Source: Chelativorans alearensis
GTDB taxonomy: Bacteria > Pseudomonadota > Alphaproteobacteria > Rhizobiales > Rhizobiaceae
Assembly (NCBI RefSeq): GCF_010993735.1
Contig: NZ_WQNI01000003.1
Coordinates: forward strand, 124,001-188,000
Reading direction: 5' to 3'
Length of the DNA stretch: 64,000 nt
The notes below the pieces were generated by a model. It was given only the letters and a program-made list of their open reading frames with translations, made no database searches and was not told the DNA's origin. Positions 15,987-23,634 of the stretch are shown here, piece by piece (the first letter of the stretch is position 1; the number at the start of each line of letters is the position of its first letter). The translations under genes and the position numbers were made by a program.

Positions 15987-16820
15987 ATGGATGCACGTTC
16001 GGCACCGGCAAGTATAGAGGAGTTGCTCGACCGCATCCTCGAGGTCTCTGACGGCTTGCCGAAGCGGCTCAAACAGTGCGCCGACTACGTGGCGGCCAAT
16101 CCCGACCGCGTCGCCGTCTCGACCGTGGCCGAGATGTCCGAGGCGGCCGGCGTGCAGCCATCCGCCTTCATGCGTTTCTGCCAGGTTTTGGGCTTCTCCG
16201 GCTTCTCGCAGATGCAGCGCCTGTTCCGCGACTCCTATGCGCAGAACTGGCCGGACTATGCGACCCGCCTGGAGAAGCTGCGCGAGAGCGGGGCCGGCAG
16301 TCCCTCTGCGCTTCTCGCCGAGTTCGTCGAGGCGGGGCGGTTGTCGCTCGAAAATCTCGCCAAGACGCTCGACCCGCGCACGCTCGACGCGGCCATCAAG
16401 GCACTGTCGGAAGCGAACATGGTGCACATTGTCGGCATGCGCCGCGCATTCTCCGTCGCCTCCTACCTCGCCTACGCCTTCGAGAAGATGAACGTGCCGA
16501 CCATGCTGCATGACAGCGTCGGCAAGCTCGACAGCCGCCATGCCATCCGCGCCGGCGATGCCGTGATCGCCATCACTTTCGCCCCCTATTCGCCCGAGAC
16601 GGTGGCGCTGGCGGAGGCCGGCGCGCGCGCCGGCGCCAGGGTGGTGGCCATCACCGACGCGCTGGCAAGCCCCTTGCGGCCGGTCACGCCGCTCCTGCTT
16701 ACCGTCTCTGAAGCCGATTTCGGCGATTTCCGCTCGCTTTCGGCAACACTTTCGCTCGCCGTGGCGCTGGTCGTCGCCGTGGGCACGGCCAATCGTGCCC
16801 GGAAAAATGGAATTTCATGA
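15987..16820 (+). CDS. iolR: RpiR-family regulator of inositol catabolism
   Basis: A 277-residue regulator with an N-terminal HTH_6 domain (LKQCADYVAANPDRVAVSTVAEMSEAAGVQPSAFMRF, residues about 30-66) and a C-terminal SIS sugar-phosphate-binding domain (VHIVGMRRAFSVASYLAYAFEKM; ITFAPYSPETVALAEAGARAGARVVAITD). In rhizobia the gene of this type between iolG-like and iolC genes represses the iol operon and senses a phosphorylated intermediate such as the product of IolC. A matching palindrome precedes it. Confidence 0.92.
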   Translation: MDARSAPASIEELLDRILEVSDGLPKRLKQCADYVAANPDRVAVSTVAEMSEAAGVQPSAFMRFCQVLGFSGFSQMQRLFRDSYAQNWPDYATRLEKLRESGAGSPSALLAEFVEAGRLSLENLAKTLDPRTLDAAIKALSEANMVHIVGMRRAFSVASYLAYAFEKMNVPTMLHDSVGKLDSRHAIRAGDAVIAITFAPYSPETVALAEAGARAGARVVAITDALASPLRPVTPLLLTVSEADFGDFRSLSATLSLAVALVVAVGTANRARKNGIS

Positions 16821-16853
16821 TTGATCTTGCGTGCAAAATGGAACATATCTTCT
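16804..16853. promoter_or_regulatory. IolR-like half-sites in the iolC promoter region
   Basis: AAAATGGAAT at 16804-16813 (overlapping the iolR end) and AAAATGGAACAT at 16835-16846; the latter extends to GGAACATATCTTCT, one mismatch from GGAA-N6-TTCC. The 12-base AAAATGGAACAT is identical to a word before the binding-protein gene at 10886-10897 (other strand). Together they suggest common control of transport and catabolism. Confidence 0.5.
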
Positions 16854-16865
16854 ATATTCGGATAG

Positions 16866-16976
16866 GGCGTCATCCCGAAAGCCGAAGGCTGTCCGGGACC
16901 CGTTCCGGAGCGTGAACGACACGGAATAGATCCCGGACAAGCCTTCGCTTCGCTCAAGCTTTCCGGGATGACAGCG
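16866..16976. repeat. Inverted repeat element in the iolC leader
   Basis: GCGTCATCCCGAAAGC near 16867 faces its inverted relative GCTTTCCGGGATGACAGC near 16959-16976; inner arms GTCCGGGACCC and GGATCCCGGAC pair as well, giving a long imperfect hairpin of about 110 bases. CCGGGATGACAGC-type repeats are dispersed in many alphaproteobacteria. It stands between the putative IolR sites and the iolC start, so it would be in the mRNA leader. Confidence 0.65.
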
Positions 16977-17036
16977 GGTATGTTGCGGCGCCCGGAAATC
17001 CGCTGGAACGCGCATCGATCAGGGAGGAGTGATTTG

Positions 17037-18953
17037 ATGAAGCCCCTCGACGTCATCACCATTGGCCGTTCGTCGGTCGATCTCTACGGCGCGCAGGTCG
17101 GCGGGCGGCTGGAGGACATGGCCTCCTTCAACAAATATATCGGCGGCTCGCCCACCAACATCGCCGCGGGCGCGGCGCGCCTGGGGCTGAAGTCGGCGCT
17201 GATCACGCGCGTCGGCGACGAGCACATGGGCCGCTTTATCCGCGAGGAGCTGGAGCGCGAGGGCGTCGACGTGCGCGGCGTGAAGACCGATCCCGAGCGG
17301 CTGACCGCGCTGGTGCTCTTGGGAATCCGTGACCAGGAGCAGTTCCCGCTCATCTTCTACCGCGAGAACTGCGCCGACATGGCGCTCGACGAGGACGACA
17401 TCGACGCCGCCTTCATCGCCGAGGCGGGCTGCGTGTGCGCTACCGGCACACACCTGTCGCACCCGCGCACGGAGGCCGCGGTCCTGAAGGCATTGAAGCT
17501 GGCGCGGGAGAGTGGCGCCAGAACGGCGCTCGACATCGATTACCGCCCCAATCTCTGGGGCCTCGCCGGCCATGGCGCGGGCGAAAGCCGCTTCATCGAA
17601 TCCGAGCGGGTGACCGCCAAGCTCCAGAAGACGCTCCCGCTCTTCGACCTGATCGTCGGCACGGAGGAAGAGTTCCACATCGCCGGCGGCTCCACCGGCA
17701 CCATCGAAGCCCTGCGCGCCGTGCGCCGCCTCACCGATGCCGTGCTGGTGTGCAAGCGCGGGCCGATGGGCGCTTCCGCCTTCGCTGGCGACATTCCCGA
17801 CATGCTCGACGAGGGCGAGGCGGGCGAGGGCTTCCCCATCGAGGTCTTCAACGTTCTGGGCGCCGGCGACGGCTTCATGGCCGGGCTCTTGAAGGGCTGG
17901 CTCACCGGCGAGGATTGGCCGACGACGCTGAAGATAGCCAACGCCTGCGGCGCCTTCGCCGTTTCGCGCCACGGCTGCACGCCGGCCTACCCCTCCTGGG
18001 AGGAGCTGCAATATTTCTTCCGCACCGGCATAAAGGACCGCGCCCTGCGCAAGGATGCGGCCTTGGAGCAGGTCCACTGGTCGACCAACCGCAAGGGCAA
18101 CTGGCAGGACATGCGCGTCTTCGCCTTCGACCACCGCATGCAGCTCGAGGAAATGGCCGACAGCGCCGGCGCACCACATGAGCGTATCGGAGCGTTCAAG
18201 GTGCTATGCCTGGAGGCCGCGCGACAGGTATCCGGCGGCAAGCACGGCTACGGCATCCTCTGCGATGGCCGGCACGGCCGAGAGGCGCTCTACCGGGCGG
18301 CCGGCAGCGGCCTGTGGATCGGCCGGCCAGTCGAATGGCCGGGCTCCCGGCCGCTCAGGCTGGAGCCGGAGATCGGGCCGGATTTCGGCGGCGTCGTTGA
18401 ATGGCCGCTGGAGCACGTGGTCAAGGTCCTGTGTTTCTACCATCCCGACGACGACGCCGAGATGAAGGCGCGCCAGGAGGACGTGGTCAAGAGGCTCTTT
18501 GCCGCCAGCCGCCGCAGCAGGTTGGAGATGCTTCTGGAGGTCATCCCCTCCAAGGTACGCCCCGTCGACGATAAGACCGCCGCCGCCGTCATCGATCGCT
18601 TCTACGAGATCGGCGTTTATCCCGACTGGTGGAAGCTGGAGCCGATGATTTCCGGGAAGGCGTGGGAAAACGCCTGCGGCGCCATCAACCGCAACGACCC
18701 CTATACGCGCGGCATCGTCGTCCTGGGGCTCGACGCGCCGGCCGCCGAGCTTGAGGAGAGTTTTGCGGTTGCGGCCGGCTTCGATCTTGTGAAAGGCTTC
18801 GCCGTCGGCCGCACCATCTTCGCCGACGCCGCGCGCCAGTGGCTCGCCGGCGAGATCAGCGACCGGGAGGCCGTCGCCACGATGACAGAGAAATATCGGG
18901 CCCTATGCGAGGTCTGGGACCGCGCACGGGCCAGACAAGGGAGGGCCGCATGA
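17037..18953 (+). CDS. iolC: 5-dehydro-2-deoxygluconokinase fused to DUF2090 domain
   Basis: A 638-residue protein. Residues 1-320 are a PfkB-type kinase (DVITIGRSSVDLYG, IGGSPTNIAAGAARLG, and the catalytic NVLGAGDGFMAGLLKGW) that phosphorylates 2-deoxy-5-keto-gluconate. The C-terminal half (from about 330, QDMRVFAFDHRMQLEEM) is the DUF2090 aldolase-like domain usual in alphaproteobacterial IolC. The start at 17037 follows GGGAGGAG. The stop overlaps the iolD ATG (ATGA). An upstream start would reach into the repeat and was rejected. Confidence 0.95.
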   Translation: MKPLDVITIGRSSVDLYGAQVGGRLEDMASFNKYIGGSPTNIAAGAARLGLKSALITRVGDEHMGRFIREELEREGVDVRGVKTDPERLTALVLLGIRDQEQFPLIFYRENCADMALDEDDIDAAFIAEAGCVCATGTHLSHPRTEAAVLKALKLARESGARTALDIDYRPNLWGLAGHGAGESRFIESERVTAKLQKTLPLFDLIVGTEEEFHIAGGSTGTIEALRAVRRLTDAVLVCKRGPMGASAFAGDIPDMLDEGEAGEGFPIEVFNVLGAGDGFMAGLLKGWLTGEDWPTTLKIANACGAFAVSRHGCTPAYPSWEELQYFFRTGIKDRALRKDAALEQVHWSTNRKGNWQDMRVFAFDHRMQLEEMADSAGAPHERIGAFKVLCLEAARQVSGGKHGYGILCDGRHGREALYRAAGSGLWIGRPVEWPGSRPLRLEPEIGPDFGGVVEWPLEHVVKVLCFYHPDDDAEMKARQEDVVKRLFAASRRSRLEMLLEVIPSKVRPVDDKTAAAVIDRFYEIGVYPDWWKLEPMISGKAWENACGAINRNDPYTRGIVVLGLDAPAAELEESFAVAAGFDLVKGFAVGRTIFADAARQWLAGEISDREAVATMTEKYRALCEVWDRARARQGRAA

Positions 18954-20773
18954 AGACGGTTAGACTGACCGCCGCCCAGGCCGCGACACGCTATCTGGCG
19001 GCACAGATGAACGAGGACGGCGAACCCTTCATCGCCGGCGTGTGGGCGATCTTCGGCCACGGCAATGTCGCAGCCCTCGGCGAGGCGCTTTATGCCGTGC
19101 GCGAGACGTTGCCCACCTATCGCGGCCACAACGAGCAGTCGATGGCGCACGCGGCCATCGCCTATGCCAAGCAGCTTCGCCGCCGGCGCGCCATGGCCGT
19201 CACCTCCTCCATCGGCCCCGGCGCCACCAACATGGTGACGGCCGCCGCCCTTGCCCACGTCAACCGCCTGCCGGTGCTCTTCATGCCCGGCGATGTCTTC
19301 GCAAACCGCGGTCCGGACCCGGTCTTGCAGCAGGTGGAGGACTTTTCCGACGGCACCGTCAGCGTCAACGACTGTTTCCGCCCCGTCTCGCGCTATTTCG
19401 ACCGCATTACGCGGCCGGAGCAGCTTCTGACGGCCCTGCCGCGGGCCTTCCGCACCATGACGGACCCGGCCGACTGCGGCCCCGTCACGCTCGCCTTCTG
19501 CCAAGATGTGCAGGCCGAGGCCTACGACTGGCCGGAGAATTTCTTCGCGCGACAAGTCTGGCGGCAGCGCCGCATCCAGCCCGACCCGGTCGAGGTCGAG
19601 GAAGCGGCAAAGCTCATTGCCGCCGCCAAGGCGCCCGTCATCGTCGCCGGCGGCGGCGTCCATTATTCCCACGCCCACGATGCGTTCAAATTCTTCGTCG
19701 AGGCCCATCGGATCCCGGTGGTGGAGACCCAGGCCGGCAAATCGGTGCTGCCCTGGGACCACCCGTATAACCTTGGCCCGGTCGGCGTGACCGGCTCGTC
19801 CAGCGCCAATCAGCGCTGCGCCGAGGCCGACGTGGTCATCGGCGTCGGCACCCGGTTCCAGGATTTCACCACCGGTTCGTGGTCGCTCTTCTCAAGGCCT
19901 GGGCGCAAGCTCATCAGCCTGAACGTCAACGCCTATGACGCGGTCAAGCATGGCGCCACGCCCCTTTGTGCGGATGCCCGCGTGGGGCTCGAAGCCCTTT
20001 CGCGTGCCCTGGGCGACATGCGGTTCGATCCGCCGGACCCGAAGCTGAAGGCGGACTGGTTCGCCGCCGCCGACGCCGTGACCGCGGCGCCCGAGGACAC
20101 CAACGCGCTGCCCACCGACATGCAGGTGATCGGCGCCGTGCAGCGCGCGGCGACCGAGAACACGGTGGTCATGTGCGCCGCCGGCACCATGCCGGGCGAG
20201 CTTCACAAGCTGTGGAAGGCAGGCCGCCCCGGCTCCTACCACATGGAATACGGCTATTCCTGCATGGGCTATGAGATCGCCGGCGGTATGGGCATCAAGA
20301 TGGCCGAACCCGACCTCGACGTGGTCGTCATGGTGGGTGACGGCTCTTATATGATGATGAACTCGGAGCTGGCGACGGCGGCGATGATGGGCGTCAAGAT
20401 CACCGTCGTCATCACCGACAACCGCGGCTACGGCTGCATCAACCGGCTGCAGATGGCGACCGGCGGCGCCGAGTTCAACAACCTCTTGGACCACGCGCAG
20501 CACGTGAACCCTTCTGAGATCGACTTCGTCGCCCACGCCGCCTCCATGGGCGCCCATGCGGAGAAGGCAGGCTCGATTGCGGAGCTGGAGGACGCGCTGG
20601 CGCGCGCGCGGGCGGCCGATGGTCCCTTCGTCGTCGTCATCGACACCGACCCCTATCCCTCCACCGAGGCCGGCGGCCACTGGTGGGATGTGGCCGTGCC
20701 CGAGGTATCGGAACGCGACGAGGTGAAAAAAGCCCGCGCCGGCTACGAAGCCGCGCTCAAGGAGAGGCTCTGA
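18950..20773 (+). CDS. iolD: 3D-(3,5/4)-trihydroxycyclohexane-1,2-dione hydrolase
   Basis: A 607-residue thiamine-diphosphate enzyme that opens the ring of trihydroxycyclohexanedione to 5-deoxy-glucuronate. Visible: the YRGHNEQSMAH catalytic glutamate near residue 65, a central FAD/DHS-like domain (PVIVAGGGVHYSHAHDAF) and the ThDP site MVGDGSYMMMNSELAT. The start at 18950 overlaps the iolC stop by 4 bp, indicating translational coupling, and it is followed without gap by iolE. Confidence 0.95.
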   Translation: MKTVRLTAAQAATRYLAAQMNEDGEPFIAGVWAIFGHGNVAALGEALYAVRETLPTYRGHNEQSMAHAAIAYAKQLRRRRAMAVTSSIGPGATNMVTAAALAHVNRLPVLFMPGDVFANRGPDPVLQQVEDFSDGTVSVNDCFRPVSRYFDRITRPEQLLTALPRAFRTMTDPADCGPVTLAFCQDVQAEAYDWPENFFARQVWRQRRIQPDPVEVEEAAKLIAAAKAPVIVAGGGVHYSHAHDAFKFFVEAHRIPVVETQAGKSVLPWDHPYNLGPVGVTGSSSANQRCAEADVVIGVGTRFQDFTTGSWSLFSRPGRKLISLNVNAYDAVKHGATPLCADARVGLEALSRALGDMRFDPPDPKLKADWFAAADAVTAAPEDTNALPTDMQVIGAVQRAATENTVVMCAAGTMPGELHKLWKAGRPGSYHMEYGYSCMGYEIAGGMGIKMAEPDLDVVVMVGDGSYMMMNSELATAAMMGVKITVVITDNRGYGCINRLQMATGGAEFNNLLDHAQHVNPSEIDFVAHAASMGAHAEKAGSIAELEDALARARAADGPFVVVIDTDPYPSTEAGGHWWDVAVPEVSERDEVKKARAGYEAALKERL

Positions 20774-21673
20774 ATGATCCGCTACGGCACCAATCCCATC
20801 GCCTGGTCCAACGACGACGACCAGCAAATAGGCGCCCACATCCCGCTGGAGCAGTGCCTTCGCGAGGCCGCCGCGATCGGCTTTTCCGGCATCGAGAAAG
20901 GCCACAAGATGCCCTCCGACGGCGAGGCGCTGAGACAAGTGCTGGCCGCCCACGGCCTCGTCTTCATCTCCGGCTGGCACTCGCTGAACCTGCTTGTCAA
21001 CGACGTGGAGACGGAAAAGCGCGCGATCCAGCCGCATCTCGACATGCTGAAGGCGAACGCTTGCCAAGTCTGCATCGTCTGCGAGACCTCCAACGCCATC
21101 CATGGCAATGATACGGTCGCTCTCAAGGACAAGCCGGTGCTGGCCGAGGAGGATTGGCCGGAATTCTGCGCCGGTGTCGAGGCCGTCGCCGAATATTGCC
21201 TGAGCCAGGGGATCGACCTCGTCTACCATCATCACATAGGGACGATCGTTGAGACCCGCCAGGAGATCGGCCGCCTGATGGCCGGTACGGGGCCGGCAAC
21301 GAAGCTCCTCCTAGACGTCGGCCACGCCTGGTTCGGCGGCTCGGACCCCGTCGAGCTCGCTCGCGCCTATATGGACCGGGTACGTCACTTCCACGCCAAG
21401 AACGTCCGCCCCGCGATCAAGAAGCAGGTGGAGGAGGAGGGGCTTTCCTTCCTCGAAGGCGTACGCCGCGGCGTCTTCACCGTGCCCGGCGACCCGGAAG
21501 GCGCGCTCGACTTCGAACCGGTACTGAAGGTCGCCGCCGAGCACGGCTATGACGGCTGGCTCGTCATCGAGGCCGAGCAGGATCCACTGAAGGCCGACCC
21601 GGTCAAGTACCAGTCGATGGGGCTGAAGGCGCTCAAGGAGGCGGCCAGGGCCGCCGGGTTGGACCGAACCTGA
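20774..21673 (+). CDS. iolE: Myo-inosose-2 dehydratase
   Basis: A 299-residue TIM-barrel dehydratase converting 2-keto-myo-inositol to trihydroxycyclohexanedione. It begins [16 protein letters not shown], the IolE signature; [35 protein letters not shown] and [14 protein letters not shown] carry the metal ligands. The ATG directly follows the iolD TGA with GGAGAGG upstream. Second step of the pathway after IolG. Confidence 0.95.
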   Translation: MIRYGTNPIAWSNDDDQQIGAHIPLEQCLREAAAIGFSGIEKGHKMPSDGEALRQVLAAHGLVFISGWHSLNLLVNDVETEKRAIQPHLDMLKANACQVCIVCETSNAIHGNDTVALKDKPVLAEEDWPEFCAGVEAVAEYCLSQGIDLVYHHHIGTIVETRQEIGRLMAGTGPATKLLLDVGHAWFGGSDPVELARAYMDRVRHFHAKNVRPAIKKQVEEEGLSFLEGVRRGVFTVPGDPEGALDFEPVLKVAAEHGYDGWLVIEAEQDPLKADPVKYQSMGLKALKEAARAAGLDRT

Positions 21674-21732
21674 GGACGACGTGGATCGATCCCCTCATTC
21701 ATCTTGCCCCATAGACCATCTATAGTCCCCCG

Positions 21733-21945
21733 ATGCACAAGCTCCTCGACCTTCATCATCCATTCTTCGCCCCGCTCTGGCGGCGGGTGGCTATCATCGT
21801 GGTCTGCCTCGGCTGGGGCATCTTCGAGTTCATCATGGGCGCGCCCTTCTGGGGCATGCTCTTCGTGGGTCTCGGCATCTATTGCGCCTGGGTGTTCCTA
21901 TATGACTACGAGCCCCGCACCGAGACCGACAACAAGACGGAATAG
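21733..21945 (+). CDS. Small two-helix membrane protein between iolE and iolB
   Basis: A 70-residue protein with two clear transmembrane helices (about residues 18-36 and 38-58: VAIIVVCLGWGIFEFIM and FWGMLFVGLGIYCAWVFLY) and a charged tail YEPRTETDNKTE. It lies 59 bp after iolE and 10 bp before iolB in the same direction, so it is very probably expressed with them. No function is known to me; such small proteins occur in related rhizobial genomes. A ribosome site is not obvious before the ATG. Confidence 0.75.
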   Translation: MHKLLDLHHPFFAPLWRRVAIIVVCLGWGIFEFIMGAPFWGMLFVGLGIYCAWVFLYDYEPRTETDNKTE

Positions 21946-21955
21946 GGAGAGATAG

Positions 21956-22771
21956 ATGTCGAAACTCCTGGTCAGGCCCAGTGGCACCGCCGGCAAGGTG
22001 CATGACATCACGCCGCGCTCGGCCGGCTGGAGCTATGTCGGTTTCGGCCTCTATCGCCTGAAGGCGGGCGAGACCGCCCAGGAGGAGACCGGAGACACCG
22101 AGGTCATCCTTGTGCTGGTCGAGGGCAAAGCCGAGATTTCGGCCGCCGGAAAGGATTTCGGCGAACTGGGCGAGCGCATGGACGTCTTCGAGCGCCTGCC
22201 GCCCCATGCCGCCTATGTGCCCAATGCTTCGCACTGGATGGCGAAAGCCACGACCGATTGCACGCTCGCCGTCTGCACGGCGCCAGGCAAGGGTGGCCAC
22301 GAGGCCCAGGTGATCGGCCCGGCCGGAATCTCCCTCGCCGAGCGCGGCAAGGGTGCCAACACCCGCTACATCCACGCCATCGCCATGGAAGAGCGCGACG
22401 TCGCCGACAGCCTGCTGGTGACAGAGGTCTACACACCCCAGGGCAACTGGTCGTCGTACCCGCCACACCGGCACGACGAGGACAACTGGCCCGAGATGAC
22501 CTATCTGGAGGAGACCTACTACCACCGCCTGAACCCCGCTAAAGGATTCGGCTTTCAGCGCGTCTTCACCGAGAACGGCGAACTCGACGAGGCGATCGCC
22601 GTCGAAAATCACGACGTCGTCCTCGTCCCGCGTGGCCACCACCCCTGCGGCGCGCCTTATGGCTACGAGATGTACTATCTTAACGTCATGGCCGGCCCCC
22701 GCCGCGCCTGGCGCTTCAAGAACCACCCCGACCACGACTGGATCTTCCAGCGGGACAGCGCAAGCGGCTAA
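21956..22771 (+). CDS. iolB: 5-deoxy-glucuronate isomerase
   Basis: A 271-residue double-cupin isomerase converting 5-deoxy-glucuronate to 2-deoxy-5-keto-gluconate, the substrate of IolC. Motifs WSYVGFGLYRLKAGE, NWSSYPPHRHDEDN (metal-binding histidines), EETYYHRLNPAKGFGFQRVF and HHPCGAPYGYEMYYLNVMAGP are diagnostic. Starts at ATG 21956 after GGGAGAG. Last gene of the iolC-D-E-(small)-B operon. The later step (IolJ aldolase or its equivalent) is not separately encoded here; the DUF2090 half of IolC may supply it. Confidence 0.95.
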   Translation: MSKLLVRPSGTAGKVHDITPRSAGWSYVGFGLYRLKAGETAQEETGDTEVILVLVEGKAEISAAGKDFGELGERMDVFERLPPHAAYVPNASHWMAKATTDCTLAVCTAPGKGGHEAQVIGPAGISLAERGKGANTRYIHAIAMEERDVADSLLVTEVYTPQGNWSSYPPHRHDEDNWPEMTYLEETYYHRLNPAKGFGFQRVFTENGELDEAIAVENHDVVLVPRGHHPCGAPYGYEMYYLNVMAGPRRAWRFKNHPDHDWIFQRDSASG

Positions 22772-22797
22772 AGCAACTCCAGGAAAACCGGGACCCA

Positions 22798-23448
22798 CTA
22801 AAAACGATAGCGAAGGCCGATGGTGTTGGCGTTGGACCCCTCGCCGAGATCGCCGAATATCCCGTTGGCGCCGGACCTGTGGTGAAGCTGATAGACGAGT
22901 TCGACATTCGGAGCCTGCCGCAACCGGAACGCAATCTCCGGCCCGACATAGCCCAGCAACGTAGCGTCGCCGCCATGCGCGATCTCGCGTCTCCGTTCGA
23001 TCTCCGTCGCGGCGGTGACCGCGCTGAAGCCCAGTGTCAGCCCCGGCGCGATCGCCAGATTGCCAATGACCAGACCGTGGTGGCGGATCCTTAGTCCCGC
23101 CCAAATCTCGCCGCTGGTATCGTCGTCCTCGCCGAAGCGGAGCGCTGCGCCCGCCACCCCGCCAAGAACGAAACCCGCCCCGAGCTCACGAAAATCGCGG
23201 CCGTAGGCCCCGCCGATCATATAGTTGTCGGTATAGTCGGCATCCCAGAACCGGATGACGCCGCCGAGCGACTTTTCGGCAAAGATACCGCCGAACACGT
23301 GGATATCGTTCTTCGCGGTCGGCGTTTCGGGGCTGATAAAGGGGTCTTCGGTTGCGAAATACAAAAACGGCTCACCGTCAGCCGCATGGCCAACACCAAC
23401 CGATACCGCCAGCAAAACCGCAGCGAGAAAGGGCCTGATTCCGCTCAT
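22798..23448 (-). CDS. Outer-membrane beta-barrel protein, possibly PagL-like lipid A deacylase
   Basis: A 216-residue exported protein with signal peptide MSGIRPFLAAVLLAVSVGVGHA, alternating amphipathic strands and a C-terminal phenylalanine (TIGLRYRF), all typical of a small outer-membrane barrel. The segment LVYQLHHRSGANGIF contains an H-x-S pair like the catalytic motif of PagL/acyloxyacyl hydrolases near the C-terminus, as in that family. The assignment is tentative; it could simply be a barrel of unknown function. A strong GGGGGGAG site precedes the ATG. Transcribed toward iolB, not part of the iol operon. Confidence 0.55.
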   Translation of the reverse strand: MSGIRPFLAAVLLAVSVGVGHAADGEPFLYFATEDPFISPETPTAKNDIHVFGGIFAEKSLGGVIRFWDADYTDNYMIGGAYGRDFRELGAGFVLGGVAGAALRFGEDDDTSGEIWAGLRIRHHGLVIGNLAIAPGLTLGFSAVTAATEIERRREIAHGGDATLLGYVGPEIAFRLRQAPNVELVYQLHHRSGANGIFGDLGEGSNANTIGLRYRF

Positions 23449-23634
23449 GGAACTCCCCCCGAATCACGACGCCGGCGCTTATCCTAGAGCCGATAGCAGC
23501 GACTGTCCAAAGGTCTTCCGCTCCGCTCAGCCCCATATCGTCACGGTGCTTTCGTACTGTCATCCACGATATTCCCGCCGTGCGAGGGATACAAAGCGGT
23601 AAGCGATAGTTATGCGGATGGCCGCTGGATGGTT

